The translations under genes were made by a program, and so were the position numbers. A DNA stretch of 64,000 nt from Lachnospiraceae bacterium (GTDB lineage: Bacteria > Bacillota > Clostridia > Lachnospirales > Lachnospiraceae), in assembly GCA_015056735.1 (NCBI GenBank), contig SVFT01000001.1:124001-188000 (forward strand). The letters are read 5' to 3'. Below are positions 8,955 through 17,463 of this stretch, piece after piece. Position 1 is the stretch's first letter, and the number at the start of each line of letters is the position of its first letter. The notes beneath the pieces were generated by a model. It was given only the letters and a program-made list of their open reading frames with translations, searched no databases and was not told the origin of the DNA.

Positions 8955-9476
8955 TCAGATATTCAACTCATACAGGCTAAAGATCGGAATCTCCGGAATC
9001 CCTCTGTCGAGGTCATAGTCACCGCAGAAGGTAAAGCCGTTCTTTTCATAAAGTTTCTTGGCGGGTTCATTATCCGGTACGACATCCAGACGGATCGCCG
9101 GATAGCCATGCTGCTTTGCTTCTTCGATACAAAAAGCAACAACTTTGCTTCCCAGGCCCTGCCCTTGCATTTCAGGTGCGATCGCAAGAGAGTGGATAAC
9201 AAGGTAATTGCCGTCTGCGATCTCGCGTGTCCAGTCGCCTTTTTGGTAGCTTCCCTGCGGGTCGTTATTAATCACAAATGCACCGACAATCTTGTCATGA
9301 TCTATGCAAATATAGAGTGTCTGAAGTGCTGTCGTTCTTTTTACAAAATCGATGGAAGGATAGACACCATAGGTCCATTTCGGGTAGTTGACATGCTCGT
9401 CAAGCCACATGACAACTCTGTCATAAAAGGTGCCTGTAGCATGAATATCGGCGCTTCTGCATAATCTGATTTCCAT
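8955..9476 (-). CDS. GNAT-family N-acetyltransferase
   Basis: A 173-residue Gcn5-type acetyltransferase. The acetyl-CoA binding loop is visible as IAPEMQGQGLGSKVVAFCIE, followed by the beta5-alpha4 region IRLDVVPDNEPAKKLYEKNG. It transfers an acetyl group to an amine substrate that cannot be predicted. It is a single gene facing the Rpn gene; the 228 bp to its right (9477-9704) hold its own promoter and the leader of the KilA-N gene. Confidence 0.9.
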   Translation of the reverse strand: MEIRLCRSADIHATGTFYDRVVMWLDEHVNYPKWTYGVYPSIDFVKRTTALQTLYICIDHDKIVGAFVINNDPQGSYQKGDWTREIADGNYLVIHSLAIAPEMQGQGLGSKVVAFCIEEAKQHGYPAIRLDVVPDNEPAKKLYEKNGFTFCGDYDLDRGIPEIPIFSLYELNI

Positions 9477-9563
9477 TTCTGATACTGCCTTTCATTTGTG
9501 TTTTCCCACTTGATTTTACATGATTTATTTGATAGGCGCACTATGATTTTACCCTTTTTTTAC

Positions 9564-9643
9564 TTTTCATTTCCGGTGAATCGTGCTACTATCTGAATGC
9601 GTTTTCTATACGCATTTCTTGATCTTTGGACGACTCGTCCGAA
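9564..9643 (+). promoter_or_regulatory. Promoter plus tandem-hairpin leader, copy C
   Basis: -35 TTTTCA (9564-9569), 17-bp spacer, extended -10 TGCTACTAT (9584-9592). Hairpin 1 (9597-9615) is ATGCGT, TTTCTAT loop, ACGCAT. Hairpin 2 (9625-9643) is TTTGGAC, GACTC loop, GTCCGAA. Compared with copies A and B the primary sequence has diverged, but both stems are kept, with a paired change (C-G to T-A) in stem 1. Confidence 0.68.
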
Positions 9644-9704
9644 TTTCCGGATATAATTTGAGTATGCATAATGCAAATGTCGTTATATTGCTAGAGGTTG
9701 TTAT

Positions 9705-10385
9705 TTGAAAAACCGAATCATTATGGTGCAGGATGTGCAGATAACTGTTTCGTTTAACGAACAGAATGATTATATTTGCATTTCTGATATGGCGAAAGCA
9801 AAAAGCGGAGAATCGCGTGCGGCAGATGTAATTAAGAATTGGCTTCGTAATCGAATCACCCTTGAATTTCTTGGAACGTGGGAACAGATTTACAATCCTG
9901 ATTTTAAAGTGGTCGAATTCGACCACTTTAGGTCAGAGGCTGGGCTTCATACATTTGTTCTTAGTGTTAGTGAATGGGTTGAAAAAACAAATGCTATAGG
10001 CATGTTTGTCAAAAAGGGACGTTATGGTGGGACTTTTGAGGTTGATGATATGAGCAAAAACAGAGCGTTTGACAGCATTATGGCAGGCTTGACGGAGGCT
10101 GTCGCAGATGCAAAAAGCAATAAACCATTACTTAAACGAAATACGGTGACGATAGCACCGGTGAAAGCGTATAGCGCTGAAGAAGTGAAGCAGATCAGAC
10201 ATTCAACGGGAATGTCGCAAGGCGTTTTTGCCGGATACATGGGTGTTTCCGTAAAAACAGTGGAGGCGTGGGAGACCGGAACAAATCAGCCGTCCGGAGC
10301 CGCCAGCCGCCTCCTTAACATGATGGAAATGGATAAGGATCTGATCGTCCGCTTTCCGTTTGTTACAGATACATCTGAAATGTAA
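9705..10385 (+). CDS. KilA-N domain fused to an XRE/HigA-like antitoxin domain
   Basis: A 226-residue chimera. Residues about 10-110 match a KilA-N DNA-binding domain (DYICISDMAKAK, then ITLEFLGTWEQIYNP, FVKKGRYGGTF) but stop just before the usual AFEFASW end. Residues about 118-226 match a stand-alone antitoxin-like HTH protein (FDSIMAGLTEAVADAK, VKQIRHSTGMSQ, VSVKTVEAWETGTNQPSG). An internal ATG (MSKNRAFD) sits at the junction. The start is TTG 9705, with AGAGG 9-10 bases upstream. The role is probably sequence-specific repression. The gene has the same leader as the Rpn genes. Confidence 0.75.
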   Translation: MKNRIIMVQDVQITVSFNEQNDYICISDMAKAKSGESRAADVIKNWLRNRITLEFLGTWEQIYNPDFKVVEFDHFRSEAGLHTFVLSVSEWVEKTNAIGMFVKKGRYGGTFEVDDMSKNRAFDSIMAGLTEAVADAKSNKPLLKRNTVTIAPVKAYSAEEVKQIRHSTGMSQGVFAGYMGVSVKTVEAWETGTNQPSGAASRLLNMMEMDKDLIVRFPFVTDTSEM

Positions 10386-10500
10386 CTACTTAAACATACT
10401 TGCAAACTTCTGTGCCTCGGCCTCCGCATATCACTTTCCCATTTCTACTATGCCCGCAACTTAATTAAAAACATTAAAAAAGTTAAAAAGTTGCCATATC

Positions 10501-10557
10501 TTCCACATCTTGTGGAAAATAAACAGTCTTTTTGTGCGTTTACCCTCATTTTTGTGC
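10501..10557 (+). promoter_or_regulatory. Candidate operator/promoter region of the PTS operon
   Basis: A perfect palindrome, TTCCACA-TCT-TGTGGAA (10501-10517), is followed by two direct repeats of TTTTTGTGC (10529-10537 and 10549-10557) exactly 20 bp apart. It lies 56-112 bp upstream of ptsI in an otherwise gene-free 227-bp gap. The PRD regulator encoded in the operon is the likely binder (inference). Confidence 0.55.
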
Positions 10558-10612
10558 ATGTTAAACTAAAATCAGGCAAGAAAAAGACAGATCCCGACAA
10601 AGGAGAATGAAG

Positions 10613-12316
10613 ATGAAAGGGATAATTGCAGTAAGCGGAAAAGCGTATGCGGATATCTGTCTGATCCGCGAGACGATAGTCTATACAGAGCCTGTACATG
10701 CAGATGATCCGGAAGCGGAAACAGAGCGTCTGAACGCATCGTCCGGGATCACCGACGGCGAGCTTTCCGTTCTGGCGGACAGTCTTCGTGACGGTGGCCG
10801 TGAAGAACAGGCAGATATCCTGGAATTCCAACGGATGCTCCTTTTGGATGACAACTACTTTGGCAAGATTTTGGGTATCGTGCGGGATGAGCAGGTCATT
10901 GCTGAATATGCGGTCTCAAAATGCTCCGCGGAATACCGCGAAGAGCTCCTTGCCCTTGATAACGAATACTTAAATGAGCGCGCTGCGGATATCAAAGATA
11001 TCGAGCAGCGGCTTTTAAAGAACTTAAATAGGAACGGTGAAGAAAAGAAGACGGCTTCCTCCATGATCGCAGTGGCTGTCGACCTGACACCATCCGAAGT
11101 GGTCGAGCTCTCGCACCGGGACCTGAAGGGAATCATTCTGGAAAAAGGCGGTCTCTCTTCACACTGTGTGATCCTGGCAAGATCTTTTGGCATTCCCTGC
11201 ATGGTCGGCGTGACAGGCGCGACGGAGGAGCTCTCCCACGCAGGAAAAGTCCTTCTCGATGCCGTAGAGGGCAGGATCATCGCGGATCCTTCCGATGAGG
11301 AAGTGACCGCATATCATGAATACGTGCAGCAGGCCGCCGGGGAGCGTGAGGCTCTCGAAGCTTTCAAGCATATGAGGACCGAGACAGCCGATCATCGAAA
11401 GATGGGTGTTTATGCCAATATCACTTCCCCCGAAGAAACAGCAGCGCTCCTTGATAACGGCGGCGAAGGCGTCGGACTGCTCCGCACCGAGATGCTTTAT
11501 ATGGAGCGGAGCAGTGCTCCCTCCGTCGATGCGCAGTACAAAGTATATGAAGAGATCGCGAGAGGTCTGGAGGGCAGACCGCTGATCCTGCGGACACTCG
11601 ATGTCGGCGGCGATAAGAAGATCGCATACCTTGGCATTGGCGAGGAGGAGAATCCTTTTCTCGGGTATCGTGCAATCCGTTATTGCTTAGAACATGAAGA
11701 GATCTTCCGCGCGCAGATCGAGGCGGCGCTTCGGGCATCCGCAAGCGGGAACGTAAAGATCATGCTTCCGATGATCTCTACGATCACTGAGTTTCGGAAG
11801 GCGAAGACCCTTATTGAAGACGTCAGAGAAAAGCTTGTCGCATCGGGTGTATCGGATATCCCGAAAGCGAGCGTCGGCATGATGGTCGAGACGCCTGCCG
11901 CAGCCCTGATGGCAGACAGATTCGCTAAGGAGGCGGATTTTTTCAGTATCGGAACGAACGATCTGACACAGTATACCTTCGCGGCAGATCGAAACAACGA
12001 GAAGGTGGCACACTTAAATTCCTGTTTCGAACCTGCGCTCCTTCGCTCGGTATCGAATATCTGTAAGCAGGCTGCAAAGAACGGGATCGAAGTCGACATC
12101 TGCGGGCAGGCGGGTGAAGTTGATGAGCTGATCCCTTTGTGGGTCGGCATGGGCGTTGACAACTTAAGTGTCAGCATCCCTTCGATCACACGCGTACGGC
12201 GTACGATCAGCCGGTGTGACTATAAAAAATGCAAAGAACTGGTGGATGAGATCCTTGATCTCTCCACGCAGGATGAAGTAAGAGAAGTATTGCGAAAGGA
12301 GCGGGGAGAATGGTAG
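10613..12316 (+). CDS. ptsI: PTS Enzyme I (phosphoenolpyruvate-protein phosphotransferase)
   Basis: A 567-residue protein if translation starts at ATG 10613, which is 7 bases after AAAGGAGA; the ATG at 10607 is too close to that site. It moves phosphate from PEP to HPr. The phospho-His motif lies in GGLSSHCVILAR, and the PEP-binding barrel carries LLRTEMLYM, FFSIGTNDLTQY and the active-site Cys in DICGQAG. The gene opens a PTS operon and overlaps ptsH by 7 bp. An Enzyme I inside a sugar-specific operon is unusual and suggests a dedicated phosphorelay. Confidence 0.93.
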   Translation: MKGIIAVSGKAYADICLIRETIVYTEPVHADDPEAETERLNASSGITDGELSVLADSLRDGGREEQADILEFQRMLLLDDNYFGKILGIVRDEQVIAEYAVSKCSAEYREELLALDNEYLNERAADIKDIEQRLLKNLNRNGEEKKTASSMIAVAVDLTPSEVVELSHRDLKGIILEKGGLSSHCVILARSFGIPCMVGVTGATEELSHAGKVLLDAVEGRIIADPSDEEVTAYHEYVQQAAGEREALEAFKHMRTETADHRKMGVYANITSPEETAALLDNGGEGVGLLRTEMLYMERSSAPSVDAQYKVYEEIARGLEGRPLILRTLDVGGDKKIAYLGIGEEENPFLGYRAIRYCLEHEEIFRAQIEAALRASASGNVKIMLPMISTITEFRKAKTLIEDVREKLVASGVSDIPKASVGMMVETPAAALMADRFAKEADFFSIGTNDLTQYTFAADRNNEKVAHLNSCFEPALLRSVSNICKQAAKNGIEVDICGQAGEVDELIPLWVGMGVDNLSVSIPSITRVRRTISRCDYKKCKELVDEILDLSTQDEVREVLRKERGEW

Positions 12317-12576
12317 TTACGGAGTTAGAGGTGCAAAACGAGCTTGGCTTTCATGCACGGGTCGCCTGTAAGATCTCAAAGAGTATCAGTGCATTCGGAA
12401 GTTCGGTTCATCTTGTGAAGAACGGAAAGAAGTATGATCTGAAAAGCGTGACCGGTGTCATGATGTCAGCAGCAAAGCACGGCGAGACAGTCACGATCGA
12501 GATCGAAGGTGACGACGAGGAATCGACGGCAGAAGCACTAAAGCAGTTGTTTGCCGACAAATTCGGCGAAAGATAA
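12310..12576 (+). CDS. ptsH: HPr-family phosphocarrier protein
   Basis: An 88-residue HPr. His15 is in ELGFHARVA and Ser46 in LKSVTGV, the site phosphorylated by HPr kinase in Gram-positive bacteria. Compared with housekeeping HPr, Pro18 is replaced by Val. It overlaps the end of ptsI by 7 bp, consistent with translational coupling, and passes phosphate to the IIA encoded next. It is probably operon-specific rather than the general HPr. Confidence 0.92.
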   Translation: MVVTELEVQNELGFHARVACKISKSISAFGSSVHLVKNGKKYDLKSVTGVMMSAAKHGETVTIEIEGDDEESTAEALKQLFADKFGER

Positions 12577-12588
12577 GGGGGAATGGCG

Positions 12589-12912
12589 ATGGACAACATG
12601 GAGGTTGCGATGACGTTGATCGCAGAGGCAGGTGACTCGAGAAGTTACTGCATGGAAGCGATCGCGCTCGCAAAAGAAGGTAAATTCGACGAGGCCGACA
12701 AGGCGCTGGAAAACGCTGCGAACGGCATGATCGTGGCGCATGAGACGCAGACGGACCTGATCCGCAAAGAGATGGAAGGAACAGGCGATCCTGTGTCACT
12801 TCTGATGGTACATGCACAGGACCACCTGAATCTGGCGCTGATCATGCGCGACATGGCGGAAGAGTTTATCTGCATTCATAAGAAATTCGTGGAAATGGAG
12901 GGGAAAAGCTGA
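12589..12912 (+). CDS. PTS lactose/cellobiose-type IIA component
   Basis: A 107-residue all-helical IIA of the lactose/cellobiose family, with the conserved VHAQDHL motif that holds the phospho-His. The start at ATG 12589 is preferred over 12583 because the AAGGGGG site ends at 12581, which is too close to the first ATG. It receives phosphate from HPr and passes it to the IIB encoded immediately after; its stop overlaps the IIB start (TGATG). Confidence 0.92.
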   Translation: MDNMEVAMTLIAEAGDSRSYCMEAIALAKEGKFDEADKALENAANGMIVAHETQTDLIRKEMEGTGDPVSLLMVHAQDHLNLALIMRDMAEEFICIHKKFVEMEGKS

Positions 12913-13223
12913 TGGTCATTACACTTGTATGCAACCTCGGAATGTCAACCAGCATTCTGGTTGACAAGCTCGTGAAATATGCAGGAGAAAAGGGGATCGA
13001 CGCAGACGTGGAAGCGAGAGCCTTCCAGCGTATCGAGGATCGGATCCATCAAACGGATATTCTTCTGATCGGTCCGCAGGTTCGCTTCATGGCGAAGCAG
13101 TTTGAAGAAAAGTACGCCGGGGAGGTTCCGGTGATCATGACAATGGATATGTCCGATTATGCGATGTCCCGGGCAGACAAGATTTTTGACAAAGCATATG
13201 AAGAGTATCAGAAGAAACAATAA
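12912..13223 (+). CDS. PTS cellobiose-type IIB component
   Basis: A 103-residue IIB with the phospho-Cys loop VCNLGMSTS near the N-terminus (Cys7). It carries phosphate from IIA to the incoming beta-glucoside-type sugar. The gene overlaps the IIA stop codon by one base. Confidence 0.92.
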   Translation: MVITLVCNLGMSTSILVDKLVKYAGEKGIDADVEARAFQRIEDRIHQTDILLIGPQVRFMAKQFEEKYAGEVPVIMTMDMSDYAMSRADKIFDKAYEEYQKKQ

Positions 13224-13240
13224 CTTATGGAGGGAAGAAA

Positions 13241-14551
13241 ATGAGTGGAGAAACTAAAAGCAGCGGCTTCATGAGATTTATGGAGGACAGATTCCTCCCC
13301 GTAGCCGCTAAAATGGGAGGACAAAGACACCTTCTCGCGCTCCGTGACGGTGTCGTAATGGTAATGCCCCTTCTGATCCTGGGCGCATTTTCCATGATCA
13401 TTGCAGAGTTCCCGGTTGAAGCATTCTTAAACTTTATGGCAGGTGTGTTCGGTGAGAACTGGAATGCTTTTGAGGGAGTTATCATGAATGCCACATACGG
13501 TATCGCATCCGTAGTAGCATGCTTTGGCGTGGCCAAATCTCTTGTCAGCAGCTATGACATTGAAGGAACGCCGGCAGGTATCATCTCGATGGCAGCGTTC
13601 TTTGCGATCATCGTACCGAAAACGCTGACCAATGCAGACGGTGAAGAAGTCGGAGCATGGGTTGCAGGTTCTCTGGATGCAACACTCCTTTTCACAGCGC
13701 TTCTGTCCGCGCTCATCGTTGGTGAGATCTATCGATTCCTCGTTCAGAAGAACTTTACGATCAAACTTCCGGATTCTGTTCCGAAAGCAGTATCCGCACA
13801 GTTTACCGCACTCCTGCCCGGTACGGTCATCATCATCCTTTTTACAGCACTCAGACTTTGCTTTGCAGCTACTCCTTGGGGAGGCTTTCCGGAATTTGTT
13901 TCCGATATCATCGCAACCCCGCTTAGAACACTTGGAACATCCTACGTCGGCACATTGATCGCATGCTTCTTCGAGCATCTGCTCTGGTTCTTCGGCCTGC
14001 ACGGTTCCGCGATCGTGATCTTCCCGATCTTCGAACCCCTTTGGCTGATGAACATGGCTGAGAACGTATCTTCCGGTGCAGCAAACATCGTAACGTTCAC
14101 ATTCTATGAGAACGGCGTTTGGATCGGCGGCTCTGGCGCAACTCTTCCGGTTGTTATCTACATGCTCTTCTGCGCGAAGTCCAAACTCTTAAAGAATGTC
14201 GGTAAAGTCGGCATCGCACCCGGCCTTTTCAACATCAATGAGCCTGTTACATTCGGTCTTCCGGTCGTACTGAACCCGATCCTGATGATCCCGTACATCC
14301 TGTCCCCGATCGCAGCGATGACCGTTCAGTATATCGGTACCGCGATCGGCATTTTCCCGCTTTGCAACAACATGGTGCCGTGGACATGCCCGATCCTGAT
14401 CAGCGGTTTCCTTACAACGGGTAGCATCATGGGCGTGGTCGCACAGCTTTGTGCGATGATCGTATCGTTCCTGATCTGGCTGCCGTTCATCCGTGTCTGG
14501 GATAAGAAATGCTACAAGGAAGAGCTTGAAGCGGAAGGTGCCAACGCTTAG
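13241..14551 (+). CDS. PTS cellobiose-type IIC permease
   Basis: A 436-residue membrane permease of the PTS_EIIC cellobiose/lactose family with about 10 hydrophobic segments. The substrate-loop motif FNINEPVTFGLPVVLNP is characteristic. TGGAGGGAA precedes the ATG. The exact sugar (cellobiose, chitobiose or another oligosaccharide) is not decidable, because no glycosidase gene lies in the operon. Confidence 0.93.
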   Translation: MSGETKSSGFMRFMEDRFLPVAAKMGGQRHLLALRDGVVMVMPLLILGAFSMIIAEFPVEAFLNFMAGVFGENWNAFEGVIMNATYGIASVVACFGVAKSLVSSYDIEGTPAGIISMAAFFAIIVPKTLTNADGEEVGAWVAGSLDATLLFTALLSALIVGEIYRFLVQKNFTIKLPDSVPKAVSAQFTALLPGTVIIILFTALRLCFAATPWGGFPEFVSDIIATPLRTLGTSYVGTLIACFFEHLLWFFGLHGSAIVIFPIFEPLWLMNMAENVSSGAANIVTFTFYENGVWIGGSGATLPVVIYMLFCAKSKLLKNVGKVGIAPGLFNINEPVTFGLPVVLNPILMIPYILSPIAAMTVQYIGTAIGIFPLCNNMVPWTCPILISGFLTTGSIMGVVAQLCAMIVSFLIWLPFIRVWDKKCYKEELEAEGANA

Positions 14552-14575
14552 AATTAGAACCAAAGAAAAGGATAT

Positions 14576-14603
14576 GGCGAGGGGAGGATTTCGACCCCTC
14601 GCC
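14576..14603 (+). terminator. Hairpin between the IIC and RDD genes
   Basis: GGCGAGGGG, a 10-nt loop, CCCCTCGCC, followed by TTACC. With no real T-run it is more likely a partial terminator or mRNA stabiliser, lowering expression of the downstream membrane protein and regulator genes. Confidence 0.6.
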
Positions 14604-14628
14604 TTACCTGCTATGGAGGGAGCAGCTT

Positions 14629-15156
14629 ATGAATGTGTTTAACGGGGAAGCCGTGCCGGGTGGTAGAAGGAAGAGACTGTTCGCTTTTATACTAGATGCG
14701 ATCATAGTGGTCGGGTTTGCATACGTGGGGTATCACCTGTTCGGAAAGCCTGATTTTTATTCGCTGAAAGCGGATATGGATGCGATCAAGGCAGCAGGCG
14801 GTGCCGATCCGGAACTGACAAGCCGCGTGATGGCAGAGTTTTCGAGCGCGTATATGACACTTCTTGCGATCGCTTTTGTCTACGAATCGGTTACACAGCT
14901 TTTAACGGGCGGATCTACGATCGGCAAGCTGATCTGCGGGCTGCGCATCGTGCCTTGCGATCCTGAGAGAAAACCTGCCGTGCAGTCACTGATGCTTGTG
15001 ATCAGAAGCTTTTTAAAGATGTTCGCGTTTCTGATCTTTCAGGGGATCCCTTTTCTCATCTGCTGCATTACCATGTTTACAAATGCGGAGAGCAGAAGCG
15101 GTTTTGATCTGGTCGTCAAGACACGCGTGATCGCCAAGGCCGACAAGAAAGGATAG
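14629..15156 (+). CDS. RDD-family membrane protein
   Basis: A 175-residue protein with about three membrane helices and the RDD signature: RRKRLFAFILDAIIV at the first helix and GGSTIGKLICGLRIV after the second. The function of RDD proteins is poorly defined; some are linked to ion or solute transport. It lies between the IIC gene and the regulator gene of the PTS operon, an uncommon partner for a PTS. Confidence 0.85.
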   Translation: MNVFNGEAVPGGRRKRLFAFILDAIIVVGFAYVGYHLFGKPDFYSLKADMDAIKAAGGADPELTSRVMAEFSSAYMTLLAIAFVYESVTQLLTGGSTIGKLICGLRIVPCDPERKPAVQSLMLVIRSFLKMFAFLIFQGIPFLICCITMFTNAESRSGFDLVVKTRVIAKADKKG

Positions 15157-15160
15157 CGCG

Positions 15161-16678
15161 ATGCGCCATTCGGAAGAAACACTTAGAAAAATACTGAATT
15201 ATCTGTTGGATAACGAAGGTTTTGTAACGCTCGATGCACTCTCCGAGGTTTTGAACATCTCAAAGCGTTCCGTACAGAATTACTTGAATAAGGCGGAACT
15301 GTGGTTTGACGAGCATGATATCTCGGATGTGCAACTTGTCAAGAAGCAGGGATGCGGGATCGCGCTCTCTGCAGGGGGCGAGAATGAAGGAAAGCTTCGC
15401 AGCCTTTTAAACAGCAGATACTTTACGCTTGCGGACGGAAGCGTCGATCGAAGGATCGAACTTCTGCGCATGCTTGTTCTGTCGCGCGATGAACTCACGA
15501 TCCAGTTCCTCGCCGATCAGTTTTATGTGAGCCGCTTTACGATCCTCTCAGACCTTGACTGGGCGGAGGCGTGGCTGTCGCGTTTTAAGTTAAAACTTTT
15601 TAAAACGCAGAGACGCGGGATCGGGATCGTCGGGGATGAGGTCTCCAGAAGAGCCGCCATCGCCGCATATTTTGACTTGAAGGAGCAGAAAGAGCCGTAT
15701 TCGGAATACTATTCTGCCAATGTATACCGCTTGGCGATCGACAGGCTGCAGAAGATGGAAGAGATCTACAACGAAGCAGACATCAAGAAAGTCTGCTCCA
15801 TCATCGAAGAGGCGGAAAAAGAATTTGACTTTTACATGGACAATGAGTATTACACCTCATTGGTCACCCATATTACCATAAGTGTGTACAGACTGCGCAA
15901 CGGCTGTACGATCCAAAAAGAGTTTATGCCGCCGGAGGGCGACTTCCCGCAGATGGAGATGAACACGTCGATGTTTATCGCAAAGCGTCTGGAGGAGACT
16001 TTTTCCATCAAGCTTCCCGATTCGGAGTGCAAATACATCTGCATCCATCTGATGAGTTACAACACGTTCCACGAAGAGAACGAGAACGAGCGGCGCGTGC
16101 CGGAGAATATCGAGATGCTGACGATCCATCTGATCGAGGCAGTCGAGGCGGCAACGGGCTGCACATTTTCTGCGGATAAGCTTCTGTTCTTCGGACTGGC
16201 ACATCATCTGAAGAATTCGATCTATCAGCAAAAACAGACGCCGGGCATCCGGTCCTCACAGCGGGAGGAGCTGCCTGCGGAGTACAAAGAGATCTATGAG
16301 AATGTAAAGAAGCAGGAGAAGCTCTATCGCGAGTTTTCGGGGATAGCGCCTGACGAGCAGGAACTTGTCTCGCTGACGCTCTACTTTGCACTCTCCCAGG
16401 AGCGGACGACGTCCAGAAAGCGGGCGCTTCTCGTATCGGGCATGGGGATCATCCGTCTTCGCAAGCTTTGTGAGTATCTTGGGAAAAAGCTGCCGCAGAT
16501 CCACATCATTGACATGTGTTCACCGTATCAGCTTCCTTTGTATCCGGAGAATTCGTACGATTTTATCATCACGACCGTGCAGCTTGAGAAGGCGGAAAAG
16601 CCGGTGGCGGATATTTCTCACAGGACCAAGGCGCAGATGGTGGGGGATCTTGAAGAGTTCTGCGTTCTTGGCATGTGA
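15161..16678 (+). CDS. PRD-domain transcriptional activator/antiterminator (BglG/MtlR/LicR type)
   Basis: A 505-residue protein. An N-terminal HTH (LRKILNYLLDNEGFVTLDAL) and a second Mga-like HTH are followed by two PRD domains (about 170-390) with candidate regulatory His residues, and an EIIB-like domain starting ALLVSGMGIIRLRKL. No C-terminal EIIA domain is present. Such regulators are switched by HPr- and EII-dependent phosphorylation, so this one should report sugar flux through the upstream PTS and control the 10.5-kb promoter. Confidence 0.88.
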   Translation: MRHSEETLRKILNYLLDNEGFVTLDALSEVLNISKRSVQNYLNKAELWFDEHDISDVQLVKKQGCGIALSAGGENEGKLRSLLNSRYFTLADGSVDRRIELLRMLVLSRDELTIQFLADQFYVSRFTILSDLDWAEAWLSRFKLKLFKTQRRGIGIVGDEVSRRAAIAAYFDLKEQKEPYSEYYSANVYRLAIDRLQKMEEIYNEADIKKVCSIIEEAEKEFDFYMDNEYYTSLVTHITISVYRLRNGCTIQKEFMPPEGDFPQMEMNTSMFIAKRLEETFSIKLPDSECKYICIHLMSYNTFHEENENERRVPENIEMLTIHLIEAVEAATGCTFSADKLLFFGLAHHLKNSIYQQKQTPGIRSSQREELPAEYKEIYENVKKQEKLYREFSGIAPDEQELVSLTLYFALSQERTTSRKRALLVSGMGIIRLRKLCEYLGKKLPQIHIIDMCSPYQLPLYPENSYDFIITTVQLEKAEKPVADISHRTKAQMVGDLEEFCVLGM

Positions 16679-16766
16679 CAGAGGCGTCACTTCTTTATTT
16701 TATTAAATTCAAAAGTCCTACTTGTATTTTCCCCGAAAGGGGTGTAGAGTAGGGTACGTAATAAAT

Positions 16767-16852
16767 ACAGGGGAGCTTGTGTTTGCAGGCTGAGAGGAAG
16801 TAATCAACTTCGACCCTAAGACCTGATGCGGGTAATGCCGCCGTAGGAAGTC
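16767..16852 (+). promoter_or_regulatory. TPP (THI-box) riboswitch
   Basis: The hallmark sequence is present in order: ACAGGGGAGC, GCTGAGAGGAAG, CTTCGACCCT, ACCTGATGCGGGTAATGCC, GTAGGAAGT. Binding of thiamine pyrophosphate should close the P1 helix and favour the terminator just downstream. It controls the thiamine operon from 16933 on. Confidence 0.96.
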
Positions 16853-16868
16853 ATGCAAACGATTTTTT

Positions 16869-16903
16869 ACAGGAGGCATCAAACGATGTCTTCTGTTTTT
16901 TTT
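16869..16903 (+). terminator. Riboswitch-controlled terminator
   Basis: ACAGGAGGCATC, AAAC loop, GATGTCTTCTGT, then eight Ts. This is the expression platform of the TPP riboswitch; the left arm must be sequestered when thiamine is scarce. Confidence 0.9.
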
Positions 16904-16932
16904 GCGATACTTACTGTAAGGAGGAGAAAAAC

Positions 16933-17451
16933 ATGCAGTCAACAAACACAAAGAAACTGGCAGCCGCAGGCGTATTCTGCGCAGTTGCCGTCGTAGGAAG
17001 TCTTTTATCGTTTCCGGTATTCGGAAGTAAATGCGCGCCCGTCCAGCACATGGTCAACATCCTGTGCGCAGTCCTTTTGGGGCCCTGGTACGGGCTTGGC
17101 GCGGCGTTTGTCGCATCCCTGATCAGGAACCTTTTGGGACTCGGAAGCCTGATGGCGTTTCCGGGCAGTATGTTCGGTGCATTCCTTTGCGGTCTTGTCT
17201 ATCAGAAGACCAGAAGCATCGCCGGAACGCTCCTTGGTGAGGTATTCGGAACAGCCGTACTTGGCGGTCTCTGCGCTTACCCTGTTGCGATTTTTTTGAT
17301 GGGGCAGAATGCGGCAGAACTTGCCTTCTATGCATATGTGATCCCGTTCCTTATCTCGACGGCAGCAGGCGCACTTGTGTCCGCGGTCCTTTTATTCAGT
17401 CTGAAAAAAACAGTCGTGCTGCAGTCCATGCAGGAAGCGATCAGCCGTTAA
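16933..17451 (+). CDS. thiW: ECF transporter S component ThiW (thiazole precursor uptake)
   Basis: A 172-residue protein with 5-6 membrane helices of the ThiW S-component family, containing SFPVFGSKCAPVQHMVN and LIRNLLGLGSLMAFPGSM. It is thought to bind hydroxyethylthiazole and to work with an EcfA/A'/T module. It is the first gene after the TPP riboswitch and lies next to thiM, which uses the same thiazole. AAGGAGGAG precedes the ATG. Confidence 0.92.
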   Translation: MQSTNTKKLAAAGVFCAVAVVGSLLSFPVFGSKCAPVQHMVNILCAVLLGPWYGLGAAFVASLIRNLLGLGSLMAFPGSMFGAFLCGLVYQKTRSIAGTLLGEVFGTAVLGGLCAYPVAIFLMGQNAAELAFYAYVIPFLISTAAGALVSAVLLFSLKKTVVLQSMQEAISR

Positions 17452-17463
17452 AGGAGACAGGGT

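Noticed and set aside
13427-14002. Long open frames opposite the IIC, nanE and ilv genes on the minus strand
   Set aside because: They mirror codon bias of the real genes, lack ribosome sites and have no recognisable domains.
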